Below are positions 1 to 8,610 of a stretch of 64,000 bases of DNA, one piece after another. The notes under the pieces were generated by a model. The model did no database searches, was not told the DNA's origin, and saw only the letters and a program-made list of their open reading frames with translations. Source of the stretch: Martinezella hainanensis (lineage in GTDB: Bacteria > Pseudomonadota > Alphaproteobacteria > Rhizobiales > Rhizobiaceae). Numbering within the stretch: the stretch's first letter is position 1; every line of letters begins with the position of its first letter. A program made the position numbers and the translations under genes. The stretch covers positions 1 to 64,000 of the forward strand of contig NZ_FMAC01000005.1 in assembly GCF_900094555.1 (NCBI RefSeq), in the 5' to 3' direction.

Positions 1-212
1 TTTTGGGCACGCATAGATCTTTCCTCCGTAGAGCACAAAGCGGCCTGCCGTGGACGATCCGAGCAGGTTTGGCGGTTTTCTGAAATGCTGACCTTTAAGG
101 ATCTCGCCGCCGCCAGAGGCGCCCACCGTACTTTCGATAGGCGACGAAAGAGGAGCGCGACGATGATGGAACACTATTGCTCGCCGTTTAAGGCTATTTG
201 ATGCGGTGAGGC
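1..212. repeat. 212-bp direct repeat, copy 1
   Basis: Aligns without gaps to 27461-27672; I count 24 differences by hand, about 89% identity. Similarity ends just after position 212. On the minus strand positions 14-12 are an ATG preceded by GGAAAG, matching the start of the Rmf/CrpP-like gene at 27474. The left window edge therefore probably cuts through a paralogue of that gene, and the repeat is its conserved upstream region. On the plus strand a frame runs open to a TGA near 202 (ending SPFKAI); the other copy has a stop in it, so coding is unlikely. Confidence 0.8.
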
Positions 213-434
213 CTACTTGCCTCTCTTCGTCGGCGCTTTAGTAGAGTATGGGCTTGAGCATGCTGGATGCTCACTCCTTTTCCCGCTTGCTGGTGTAGGG
301 CGTTTGATCGATCCCCTGATTGGCAGGCGAGGAATCCAGGTGTGGTTCAGGAGATTATAGCTCTGCCCCCGCCAGCGGCTGATACCCTTTTGCGCGAGTT
401 CCCCCTTGCCGTATCGCGGGCAACCGGATCGAAG
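213..434. other. Gene-free stretch after the repeat
   Basis: No open frame with protein-like composition or a ribosome binding site was found. It separates repeat copy 1 from the broken toxin gene. Confidence 0.5.
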
Positions 435-847
435 CTATGAGCGAATGACGCTCTTTAGTGATTGGTTTGCTGAAGCCCTTTTCGCTACGGCTGCGATCCT
501 TTCGAGAAAAGCTGCACTCAGATTGCCGATCGGCCTAATTGACTCGAAGCCGAAAGCCTCGTCCAGCTCGACGCGGTTATATTCATCGAGGGTGATCCAA
601 CAGGGGGGAAAGGCCTGCCCGGCGGGCGGTACTCCATTTCGGGAAAGGAGAGGGCGACACGCTCCGGCCGTGGCTCCTGCGAGGTGATCGGAAACAGATA
701 GATTGCGTCGGGATTGCCCGGCGTGTGCGCGACGATGCAAACCTGACAGGCTTTGCGGCCGGGTTCCTCGCCGACCTGTGCCTGGCGCGCCCACAGATAA
801 TGGAAACGGACGGTCTGTCCCCCCTCAAGCATCGCGATGCGGCCCAT
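435..847 (-). pseudogene. PemK/MazF-like toxin, frameshifted
   Basis: Two minus-strand frames join into one protein. The first part, from the ATG at 847 (or 832), reads MLEGGQTVRFHYLWARQ and continues to about 620. The second part continues in another frame with CWITLDEYNRVELDEAFGFE and ends at 435. The composite resembles the rhizobial PemK-like growth inhibitor that follows a Phd-type antitoxin; such toxins are usually mRNA endonucleases. The break lies in a GC-rich run near 610-630. The start overlaps the end of the antitoxin remnant, the usual antitoxin-first order. Family assignment is from remembered sequence character and is moderate; the frame change is directly visible. Confidence 0.6.
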
Positions 848-1076
848 CGAGGATCGCGTCGATGCCTTCCATCAATTCGTCATGGATGTCATCCGGCGCA
901 TCCTCCAGCCGATAGCTCTGCGCTTGCGGTCGCCCTTTCAGCCGATCATAGGCTTCGGCTGCCAGTATCGCCAGCTTTTGCTTTGCCGCGCTTGGTGAGC
1001 GCGACCGGCTCGATCAGTGCCGTCTCGAGAATTTCCCCGGCGGCACGGTTCATGTCGGAAAAGTAAACTGCTTCAT
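825..1076 (-). pseudogene. Phd/YefM-like antitoxin, two frameshifts
   Basis: From the ATG at 1076 the frame stops after eight codons. One base further on it reads SDMNRAAGEILETALIEPVA, then shifts again near KRGKAK to read LAILAAEAYDRLKGRPQAQS and ends at the TGA at 825. The N-terminal pattern (F-S-D-x-N-R, then EPVALTKRG) is typical of Phd-like antitoxins that bind their own promoter and neutralise the toxin. Two frameshifts here and a third in the toxin mean the pair is probably dead. Confidence 0.6.
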
Positions 1077-1883
1077 AGCGGCCTTATGAATAGTATCACC
1101 TAAGATACGTATTTCATGCGAAACATGTAGCGGAAGTTCGGGTCATTGAGATTGAAATACCTAACGTGGCTGTCATCTGTTTCCACCGGCCACGCTCTGT
1201 CCGCCAGCACCGAGCCAGCTCGGGGAGGAGAATATCGACCTGTTGCCCGTACACTCAGCCTGAGTTTGTGGCTGGGGGCATTCTGTGAAATCCAGAATGC
1301 GGTTGTAGATGGCATTAAGGAAGCCAAAATTGAATTGAATCACTCGCGGCGAGAGAATTTTATTCGAGATTGCGGAATGGCAATTGTTACAGAGGCTTAT
1401 GCAATTTCGGGAACGGGTCGTTGGTGCTTATCTCTTCAAGAGCTTTATTCCTGGTAGCTTCAGCCCCGACATGTGTACGCCATTGCTTATGCGCCGTCAC
1501 CAACACGCGTGATGACACAAGATCGTTTGCAATTGATGGTATTGTATTTGCTGTTAATGCACCTTTTGCATGCGCAACGCTAATGCAACGCGCGTCATTG
1601 ATCGAAATATGCCAAGCTCACTTCATAAACCAACAAGACTGGGCTGGCTCGCGAGAAAAGCGAGCGTAGCCGATTTAGGCATGCGCCGTGAGGTGACCTC
1701 GATCATGCCTGCAAGGCAGCCGTTTATCGGTGTCGAGGACACGTGTTGCTTCGCGCTGCCGAGCAGGCTGGCCCATGTTGCACCGCTACGGGTACAGGCA
1801 AGCGGCGGAAATGCATGGCTTGGGCGGCAATGGCAATCTCAGTCGTGGCAAGTCTACGTGGCGTTGTCGGCAGTCTCGCGATG
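1077..1883. other. About 800 bp without a convincing gene
   Basis: Several short frames occur on both strands (for example 1146-1457 plus and 1370-1669 plus), but none has a ribosome binding site, a domain or clear protein-like composition. It may be decayed coding DNA; I cannot name a parent gene. Confidence 0.4.
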
Positions 1884-2228
1884 GAACCGATCATGGAAAG
1901 ATTGAAACGTCTCGCAAAGAAAGGTTTGTCGCAGGACGAGCTCGAAGTCACCAAGCGGGTATTTGACCTAGCTACGGCGCAGAGCTGGTTCGATGATACT
2001 CAATACAGCCGAGACGGCTTTGCTGTCGCACTGGTCGGCCTGTTTCGATGCGGAATAACCAATCCGGCTCAGTTGGAAAGGATCGCCATGTTTTGGGCAC
2101 TGAGCGACTTTTCCCGGAACATGTCAGGTGTTCAACGGGCTAAACTTCGATCACTCTACGGCCGATATGAGCCAAGTGATATGGATACGGCGCTGGCTGA
2201 TCACTTTCCCGCTGACAAGCTTGTTTAA
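1884..2228 (+). CDS. Hypothetical protein, about 114 aa
   Basis: I do not recognise a family. The segment from MEPIMERLKRLAKKGLSQDE to the end is protein-like, mostly amphipathic helix, with no signal peptide or membrane segment. The frame is open back to 1743, but the first 47 codons look non-coding (rich in Ala, Cys and Arg), so I chose the internal ATG at 1884; 1893 is also possible. There is no clear Shine-Dalgarno sequence at either. It stands alone in a region of broken genes and could be a remnant. Confidence 0.4.
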   Translation, partial: EPIMERLKRLAKKGLSQDELEVTKRVFDLATAQSWFDDTQYSRDGFAVALVGLFRCGITNPAQLERIAMFWALSDFSRNMSGVQRAKLRSLYGRYEPSDMDTALADHFPADKLV

Positions 2229-2340
2229 GCAGGTCTCTTATAGCCGTCGACAATTGGCGTTATCCGTCGGTGCTGGTGGAAACGCGCTTGGAATTGGCTC
2301 GCCCCTGCTGTGACTCCGGTTCATCGCGATGCAAATAAAG

Positions 2341-2357
2341 CATATTATTTTAATATG
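2341..2357. promoter_or_regulatory. 17-bp inverted repeat before the phenol-oxidase cluster
   Basis: CATATTA, a TTT loop, then TAATATG: perfect 7-bp arms in a very AT-rich stretch (2335-2400), about 160 bp upstream of the gene at 2518. It could be an operator or a weak terminator hairpin. Only the symmetry is seen. Confidence 0.35.
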
Positions 2358-2517
2358 ACGTATTGCTAATGTAGTCGCTTTTATATACCCTCTGAAATTG
2401 TAAGTTTCACACATACTCTCCTTTATCGTGCTGCCTCATGGTAGCAGAAAGGACATGCGAGAGCGTGTCTTAATACAACTGGCGGGAACGTCATTAGAGG
2501 CTATTTGGGGGTGTGAC

Positions 2518-2937
2518 ATGTCTTTTTCGTTGCAGGGCCGCTGGACTTACAGAAGCTATCGAAACGATCCTGCGCTCATTGGGGACGATGCGCAGAAAGC
2601 GCTTCAAAATATCTTCGGCGAAGGCGTGTTCACGCTTGCTGTTTCGGGCGGCAAGGTGACTGGCACGCTCGATATGGGTTCGGGCTACTTTCTTGACCTC
2701 ACTGGAACCGTGGTGCCGGTCGAGGGCGGAGAGGCTCGAATCAAGATGGTGGGTGTCGGGCGATCGGGGACGCCAACCGCGGGCTGGCAATACGACTATC
2801 ACGGCACCGATGCCTTTACCTGGCCGAACGGCGTGAACCAGGTTCCGGCCTTCGTCGGTTCGGTTATTCGCGCGAAGCCGCATAACGGCTCTCCGGCCGG
2901 TTATGTCGCTTCGTTCATCGCCGTCAGGCAGGCCTGA
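2518..2937 (+). CDS. Small beta-rich protein of the phenol-oxidase cluster
   Basis: 139-aa protein starting MSFSLQGRWTYRSYRND. The start at 2518 follows GGGGGTG; the frame is open back to 2428 but that part looks non-coding. Alternating hydrophobic residues and many Gly and Thr (FTLAVSGGKVTGTLDMGSGY) suggest a small beta-barrel or sandwich. There is no signal peptide and no Cys/His metal site in the chosen frame. It lies 150 bp before the multicopper oxidase and on the same strand, so it may belong to the same unit. Function unknown. Confidence 0.7.
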   Translation: MSFSLQGRWTYRSYRNDPALIGDDAQKALQNIFGEGVFTLAVSGGKVTGTLDMGSGYFLDLTGTVVPVEGGEARIKMVGVGRSGTPTAGWQYDYHGTDAFTWPNGVNQVPAFVGSVIRAKPHNGSPAGYVASFIAVRQA

Positions 2938-3087
2938 TCGCGAAGCTATTTCATTTCAGCATTGAAGTTGCCGGCTCGTTCGCCGCGCTCTCTGCACCGA
3001 GAGGCCGAACGTGTGGGGTGAAGACGTTGTCGCGGCGACTTGATGCCGCGAATCTCGGGGATTCGGCCGATATAGGGGAGATATGCG

Positions 3088-5208
3088 ATGTCGGTGAACA
3101 GGATGGCAATGGGGACTATCTGGCGAAATGGCTTAGCGATATCTGCAACCCTTGCGGCATGCGGCCTGTCGATGCCGGCTTTCGGGCAGCAGGCGGAACC
3201 GCTCTTTTCCAATCCACCGGTTCTGGAAGAAACCCATCCTGGTGCCGCACCGATGAGCCGGTTACCGACTAGCGGGTTGAAGAAGTCTCAGGCGGCGGTG
3301 ACGACCTCAGGCCGCAGGCAGCTCGACCTGACGGTGAAATTCATCGAGAACGGCATCTACAATCCGGTGACCGGCCGCGTCGACAAGGTCAGGCTTCGTG
3401 GCTATACGGGTGCCGGCGTCAATCCAAATGCACCCTATGTCGCTCCGGTCATCGAGGCCGCGCCCGGCGAGAGGATCACGGTCGCGCTCCACAACGAGCT
3501 TCCCGATGACGGCACTTGCGCCGGGCATGGCGATGCCAATCAGCCGCATTGCTTCAACGGCACGAACCTGCATTCCCACGGTCTTTGGGTGAGCCCGACC
3601 GGCAACAGCGACAACGTCCTGATCTCGATCAATCCCGGCAAGAGCTTCACCTATTTCTACGATCTGCCGGACGAGCATCCCGCCGGCACCTTCTGGTATC
3701 ATTCGCACCGGCACGGCTCGACCGCGCTTCAGGTATCCAGCGGCATGGCCGGCGCTTTGGTCGTGCGCGGCAATCGCCTGCCGACACAGAATGCCAATGG
3801 CGATCTCGATACCCTGCTGAAGAATGCCGACGGCAAGCCAATGCAAGAGCAGTTGCTCGTTTTCCAGCAGATCCAATATGCCTGCTTCGATGCGAAGGGC
3901 CAGATCAAGACGCGGGTGGTGGATGGCAAGGTCGTTGCCTGGGTCTGCGATCCCGGAGATGTGGGCGAGATCCGCAACTATGACCAGTTCGGACCTGGAA
4001 CCTGGGGAGAATCGGGGCGCTATACGACCATCAACGGGCTGGTCCAGCCGCGCTTTCAGTCGAAGGCGGGCCAAGTCGAACGCTGGCGGATGATACATGG
4101 CGGCGTGCGTGAAACCATCACCGTTGCTTTCCGTCCGCGCCGTCAGGGCGCTCCCGAATATAGGGCGACTACGCCTGAAGCGGCAGCCGACTACATCAGA
4201 CAGAACTGCGCCGGGGAGGCTATCCCATATCATATCGTCGCGGCGGACGGGCTGACGACCGCGGTTGCCCGTTCCACACAAACCGCAACGCTGCAGCCGG
4301 GTTATCGCTTCGACGCGCTCGTCATGTTCCCAACGACCGGCGACTACTGTGTGGTCAACGAGCCGTTGCCCGGCACTGCAAGCGTGACGCGCGCCGATCA
4401 GGACCGGCAATTGCTTGCTACCGTGTCGGTCGCGGCCGGAACGCCGGTCAGCAATATCGACACGGCGCTCACGGACACGCTCGTTGCGGCTGCGCAGCGG
4501 ACAATGCCCCCCGATATCCGAGCCGCCGTCATCGCCGATCTCAGAAATGGCCTCAAGCTGACCCGCTTCGTGCCGCATCCTGATGTCACCGACGACGAAA
4601 TCACCGGGACGCAGGAACTGGTCTTCTTCATCGACCTGAGCGGCAATGTCGCGAAGTTCGAGGTCGGCAACAAATCCTTCGACCCGAAGAACTTCGATCC
4701 GGCGACATTCAAGCCGCGTTCTTATGATCCCAATTATGTCGATCGTGCCCTGCCGCTGGGGGGCGTTGAGGAATGGACGTTGCAATCGGCCTTCGTCGGC
4801 CATCCGTTCCACATTCACGTCAATCCTTTCCAGATCGTGGAAATCCTCGACCCGAACGGCGTCGACGTCAGCGCGCCTGGAGCGATCGATCGGGGTGGTG
4901 GGGTCGTCGATCCGCAATATCCAGGCCTTAAGGGCGTCTGGAAGGATACGCTCTGGGTGAAGAGCCTGATCAGCAATCCCGCCGACTTTCCTGCCAAGCT
5001 CGCCACGTCGACCTACAAGATCAAGATCCGCACCCGATATGAACGCTTCATCGGCGAATACGTCCTGCATTGCCACATCCTCGATCATGAGGATCAGGGG
5101 ATGATGCAGAACGTCTGCATCGACCTGCCGAACGGCGGCGGCGGAGCGAATTGTGCACGGCTGCTGCGCCCGACCGACGGTCAGCAGCCGGCCACCATGC
5201 AGCACTGA
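3088..5208 (+). CDS. Secreted multicopper oxidase (laccase/bilirubin-oxidase-like)
   Basis: 706 aa, periplasmic or exported. Residues 1-34 look like a signal peptide ending near PAFGQQ. All four copper motifs are present: HSHG at 162-165, WYHSHRH at 203-209, HPFHIH at 572-577, and HCHILDHEDQGMM from 661. The last contains the type 1 Cys662 and an axial Met672. The enzyme should couple one-electron oxidation of a phenol or metal to reduction of oxygen to water. It is longer than a typical 500-aa laccase, with an Asp/Pro-rich insert near 530-550. The start follows GGGGAGAT. It lies 41 bp upstream of the tyrosinase start, so the two probably form an operon. The substrate cannot be told from sequence. 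Confidence 0.92.
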   Translation: MSVNRMAMGTIWRNGLAISATLAACGLSMPAFGQQAEPLFSNPPVLEETHPGAAPMSRLPTSGLKKSQAAVTTSGRRQLDLTVKFIENGIYNPVTGRVDKVRLRGYTGAGVNPNAPYVAPVIEAAPGERITVALHNELPDDGTCAGHGDANQPHCFNGTNLHSHGLWVSPTGNSDNVLISINPGKSFTYFYDLPDEHPAGTFWYHSHRHGSTALQVSSGMAGALVVRGNRLPTQNANGDLDTLLKNADGKPMQEQLLVFQQIQYACFDAKGQIKTRVVDGKVVAWVCDPGDVGEIRNYDQFGPGTWGESGRYTTINGLVQPRFQSKAGQVERWRMIHGGVRETITVAFRPRRQGAPEYRATTPEAAADYIRQNCAGEAIPYHIVAADGLTTAVARSTQTATLQPGYRFDALVMFPTTGDYCVVNEPLPGTASVTRADQDRQLLATVSVAAGTPVSNIDTALTDTLVAAAQRTMPPDIRAAVIADLRNGLKLTRFVPHPDVTDDEITGTQELVFFIDLSGNVAKFEVGNKSFDPKNFDPATFKPRSYDPNYVDRALPLGGVEEWTLQSAFVGHPFHIHVNPFQIVEILDPNGVDVSAPGAIDRGGGVVDPQYPGLKGVWKDTLWVKSLISNPADFPAKLATSTYKIKIRTRYERFIGEYVLHCHILDHEDQGMMQNVCIDLPNGGGGANCARLLRPTDGQQPATMQH

Positions 5209-5249
5209 TCTCAGCCAGAAACAGCTTTTTGAACCCAAGGGGGAGTAAG

Positions 5250-6776
5250 ATGAACATCACACGCAGATCTGTCATCGTTCAGGGCGGCGTTATCGGGGCG
5301 GGCCTGCTCGCCAGCGGATTGCCGGGCATGAAGGCATTCGCGCAGATACCGCCGGTTCCCTGGCGGCGTTCTCTTCAGGGATTGGCCTGGAACGATCCGA
5401 TCGTTGCGACGTATCGTGACGCGGTGCGCATTCTCCAAGCGCTGCCCACAACCGAGAAATTCAACTGGGTCAATCTGTCGGAAATCCATGGAAGTGATGC
5501 CGGCGTCAAATATTGCCCGCATGGCAACTGGTATTTCCTGCCGTGGCACAGGGCCTATACGGCGATGTACGAGCGCATCGTCCGGCATGTGACCAAGAAC
5601 AACGATTTCGCCATGCCATTCTGGGACTGGACCGCCAATCCGTACCTGCCCGAAGTATTCACCATGCAAAAGACGCCTGACGGCAAGGACAATCTCCTTT
5701 ACGTATCGTCGCGCACCTGGCCGATCAAGCAACCGATGCCGGACAATATCGTCGGGCCGGGGGTTCTCAATACCATCTTGACGGCGACGCCATACGAGGT
5801 TTTCGGCACCACTCGCCCCGCCGGGCAGAACTCGCTCGATCCCTCCTGGGTTATCACCAGTACCGGCACGCAGGGGACGTTGGAATCCACTCCGCATAAC
5901 CAGGTACACAACAACATAGGCGGCTTCATGCCGACATGGTCGTCGCCACGCGACCCGATCTTCTTCATGCATCATGGCAATATCGACCGCATCTGGGCGA
6001 CCTGGAATCTGCGCCACGTCAACAGTGCGGATCGGCTCTGGACCGACATGCAGTTCACCGACAATTTCTACAATGTCGACGGTCAGTTTTGGTCCCCGAA
6101 AGTCTCCGACCTCTATGTTCCGGAGGAACTCGGATACACCTATGGTTTCCGAAACTATTTCAAGGTGGCGGCGGCGAGCGCCAAGACCCTGGCTCTCAAC
6201 GACAAGCTCACCTCCGTGATCGCGGCGACGGCAACCGATGCTGCAATCGCCGGCGTAACGACTGTCTCGACGGACAACAGCAAGGCGGCGACGGCAAGCG
6301 CACCGCTGTCGTTGCCGATCAAGATCCCGGCAGGCGCCTTGCAGGATATCGTCAGCCAGCCGCCTTTGCCCTCCGGCATGGACACGATGGATTTCGGCGC
6401 AGCCCAGGAGCAGGCGGCTTCCGCCCCCCGAGTCCTGGCGTTTCTTCGGGATGTCGAAATCACCAGCGCGAGCACGACAAGCGTTCATGTTTTTCTCGGC
6501 AAGAACGAACTGAAGGCCGATACGCCGGTCACCGATCCGCATTATGTCGGCTCTTTCGCCGTGCTTGGACACAAGGGCGATCATCACGGTGGCGGCCATC
6601 ACCCGTTGCCATCCTTCGTCCTCGACCTCACGGACGCCATTCAGCGGGTCTATGGCGCAAGAGGGCAAACGGATGGCGAGGCCATCGATCTGCAACTGGT
6701 TCCCGTTGGAGCAGGGGCGGGCAAACCCGGCACCGTGAAGCCCGCGAAACTGGAAATAGCCATAGTGTCCGCTTAA
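5250..6776 (+). CDS. Exported tyrosinase (polyphenol oxidase)
   Basis: 508 aa from the ATG at 5250, which follows AAGGGGGAG. The frame is open from 5151 but that part overlaps the upstream gene. A Tat-like leader begins NITRRSVIVQGG. Copper A ligands: H80, H91 and H100 (CPHGNWYFLPWHR), with C89-x-H91 placed for a Cys-His thioether as in fungal enzymes. Copper B: H216, H220 and H242 (PHNQVH and FFMHHGNIDRIW). It should oxidise monophenols or o-diphenols to quinones and support melanin formation. A C-terminal beta-domain (about 390-508) resembles the one following plant polyphenol oxidases and holds a His-rich loop at 441-451. No separate copper chaperone gene of the MelC1 type is recognisable nearby. 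Confidence 0.92.
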   Translation: MNITRRSVIVQGGVIGAGLLASGLPGMKAFAQIPPVPWRRSLQGLAWNDPIVATYRDAVRILQALPTTEKFNWVNLSEIHGSDAGVKYCPHGNWYFLPWHRAYTAMYERIVRHVTKNNDFAMPFWDWTANPYLPEVFTMQKTPDGKDNLLYVSSRTWPIKQPMPDNIVGPGVLNTILTATPYEVFGTTRPAGQNSLDPSWVITSTGTQGTLESTPHNQVHNNIGGFMPTWSSPRDPIFFMHHGNIDRIWATWNLRHVNSADRLWTDMQFTDNFYNVDGQFWSPKVSDLYVPEELGYTYGFRNYFKVAAASAKTLALNDKLTSVIAATATDAAIAGVTTVSTDNSKAATASAPLSLPIKIPAGALQDIVSQPPLPSGMDTMDFGAAQEQAASAPRVLAFLRDVEITSASTTSVHVFLGKNELKADTPVTDPHYVGSFAVLGHKGDHHGGGHHPLPSFVLDLTDAIQRVYGARGQTDGEAIDLQLVPVGAGAGKPGTVKPAKLEIAIVSA

Positions 6777-6796
6777 AATTGGGATCAGGATCGATT

Positions 6797-7264
6797 ATGG
6801 AGAGATCGATGCGCTATCATCGTTGGATGCTGATCGCTATTTGTGTGGTGGCGTTCACGATGCTGCGCATCGGTAGCCCGATCCAAGCCAGTGGGAGCGA
6901 CATGCAGGCGACGGTCGACAAGCCGGTAACGATAGCCATCGCTGGCGTGGCCGAGCGCGCACCGGGCAATGGCGGCAAACGGATTGTCGTAACAGTCAAC
7001 GCATACGAACCGTCGAAATCGGGGTCCGTCACGATAGTTGTTTCTGTGCGCTGTGGCGAGGTGCTGCGGGAAATCGGCCGTTTTGGCATTTTTCCGAACG
7101 AAGCGTTTTCCGTGTCGCGCGGAAGCAACCCTCAGCGGTTCGGCTTTCCGCTGCCCGACGAGCCGAGTTGCCGGCAACCGCAAACAGTCGAGATTGGTCT
7201 CGAGCCTCAAACGGGCGACGGGACAGGTGCTAGTATCACGATCGGTAGCGCAGGCATCGAATAG
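6797..7264 (+). CDS. Small secreted protein after the tyrosinase
   Basis: 155 aa, starting 20 bp after the tyrosinase stop, so probably co-transcribed. The start at 6797 follows AGGATCG. An N-terminal hydrophobic segment (about 9-25) ending at PIQASGSD is a likely signal peptide. The mature part is beta-rich (IVVTVNAYEPSKSGSVTIVV) with two Cys that could form a disulfide. It has almost no His or Met, so a copper-carrier role like MelC1 is not supported. It may be a separately encoded accessory beta-domain of the oxidases; that is inference. Confidence 0.75.
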   Translation: MERSMRYHRWMLIAICVVAFTMLRIGSPIQASGSDMQATVDKPVTIAIAGVAERAPGNGGKRIVVTVNAYEPSKSGSVTIVVSVRCGEVLREIGRFGIFPNEAFSVSRGSNPQRFGFPLPDEPSCRQPQTVEIGLEPQTGDGTGASITIGSAGIE

Positions 7265-7576
7265 CGGGGCTTGCTGCCAGTCGGCGCTTAGTGGGGATCT
7301 TCCTCACTTTGAGTGGTTCCCTGATCACTAACGGTCAAGCTGCTATGGGTCGGCATGCGAACGAAATCGAATGATGAGACCATGGCAAGAAGCGGAGCCG
7401 TCACGATTGCAGTATTCCTGGGCTGGTGCGAGCCGTAGTAAGGCAGATGCAAATCATTGCGTAAAGTGGATATTCGGTTCGCAAGATGAACGTCTGATGC
7501 GTCCCAGCGCGAGCCACGCGCAAGGTCTGAACCATAGCTCAGGATCTATCTTCGCAATGTAGCGGATCGACCAAAA
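7265..7576. other. Gene-free stretch after the phenol-oxidase cluster
   Basis: No convincing frame and no strong terminator hairpin are seen. A 63-codon frame at 7371-7562 has no ribosome binding site and looks random. Confidence 0.4.
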
Positions 7577-7837
7577 ATGTTTAGAAGCCATGCTATTCGT
7601 ACAGGTACATTTACGAACAGAGAGAGCATCGATCTCTGTCAGCGTGTCTTCTATCATGCCTGCGCCCAGAATCGAGTTATGACGAAGCAGGAACGTCAGG
7701 CTCTAGCCGTCTCCATTATTCACGACTTTTGCGAAGGCTTGACTGATGAGCTTGATCTGCGACGCGCATATGTCGATCTTCGCAGTAAGGACGTCGCTGC
7801 TTCCCTGATGGGTGACCAAGCGCTCCTGCGCGTATGA
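7577..7837 (+). CDS. Hypothetical protein, 86 aa
   Basis: Not recognised. The middle (DLCQRVFYHACAQNRVMTKQ, then a helical stretch ending near DELDLRRAY) is protein-like, predicted helical and cytoplasmic. The first 15 residues look less convincing and a later start is possible; no clear Shine-Dalgarno sequence decides it. Single gene with no obvious partner. Confidence 0.4.
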   Translation: MFRSHAIRTGTFTNRESIDLCQRVFYHACAQNRVMTKQERQALAVSIIHDFCEGLTDELDLRRAYVDLRSKDVAASLMGDQALLRV

Positions 7838-7926
7838 GCCCATTTCGCATCACGTTGGCTGATCACATTTTTGCCTGTCGCAAGTTATCCCGCATTCCTT
7901 CAACCAATATTCCATGAGCAAATTAA

Positions 7927-8118
7927 ATGACGGAAGATCGGGACTATCTGCTTAAAGCGGCGGCAAACCTATCGAAGATAATGAATTTCCCGTTCACCGT
8001 ATCGGACTGGAGTGTCAAGCCCTCCAGAAAGGTAGGCGGCATTCGGAACGGTACGGCCGCGAGATCAAGCAGCGCGTCAAACGTGGATGACAAGGCGGTG
8101 AAGCTTTCCGACCGATAA
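7927..8118 (+). CDS. Possible small protein, 63 aa
   Basis: Frame starting MTEDRDYLLKAAANLSKIMN; the first 30 residues look like a helical protein and the rest is low-complexity. No ribosome binding site is visible and it may be spurious or a remnant. Confidence 0.25.
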   Translation: MTEDRDYLLKAAANLSKIMNFPFTVSDWSVKPSRKVGGIRNGTAARSSSASNVDDKAVKLSDR

Positions 8119-8172
8119 TCTTAATGGATAAGGGCTGTCGCTATCTCAGGCAATTTGACGTGCCTCTTTTGC

Positions 8173-8610
8173 TCATTGATTTGCGTAGCATGCCTGGGTG
8201 GTCAAATCCGTACCTCCTGCCAGTGACGTTAAAAGCTCCGGCAGCAAGGTTGCAAACTTGTAGGTAAGCGTAACCTGCGAAAAACCATCCAGACCATAGC
8301 AGCTGGCGGCATTGTTCAAAGAAATCGACGTCTCATCAAGGGCGACCGCCCAACCAGCCGCCTTCGTCTGAGCGAAGGTAATCGTTTTGGAAGCGCTGTA
8401 GGCACTTCCATCCTCGCATTCGACTTGTGGAATACCCATGCAACGGGCTGTCGCAATTGCTGTTTCGTGAAGGGCATGGCTTGTCCAGAACAGCCGGCCG
8501 AATTCCATGATACCAAACAGCATCAGCAGGAACAGCGGCATGACCATAGCAAATTCCACGGCGCTGGCTCCCTCGTGTGAGCGCCAGAATTTTCTCAAGC
8601 GGCGGATCAT
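8173..8610 (-). CDS. TadE-like pilus assembly protein
   Basis: 145 aa from the ATG at 8610, which overlaps the stop of the upstream gene by 4 bp. After a short basic head (MIRRLRKFWRSHEGASAVEF) comes one membrane helix (AMVMPLFLLMLFGIMEFG), the hallmark of TadE-family pseudopilins. The extracytoplasmic tail has three Cys that may form disulfides. TadE/F proteins are processed minor components of Flp/Tad pili. It is the last gene of a three-gene minus-strand operon (tadG-like, tadF-like, tadE-like). No secretion ATPase, TadB/C or Flp pilin gene is in the window. Confidence 0.85.
   Translation of the reverse strand: MIRRLRKFWRSHEGASAVEFAMVMPLFLLMLFGIMEFGRLFWTSHALHETAIATARCMGIPQVECEDGSAYSASKTITFAQTKAAGWAVALDETSISLNNAASCYGLDGFSQVTLTYKFATLLPELLTSLAGGTDLTTQACYANQ

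Noticed and set aside
3307..5238. 643-codon open frame on the minus strand
   Set aside because: Antisense to the multicopper oxidase, which has all copper motifs and a signal peptide; the reverse frame has no domain or ribosome binding site.
5211..6695. 494-codon open frame on the minus strand
   Set aside because: Antisense to the tyrosinase; composition is the mirror of its GC-biased codons.
6797..7264. MelC1-like copper caddie protein
   Set aside because: Next to tyrosinase and secreted, but it almost lacks His and Met ligands for copper.
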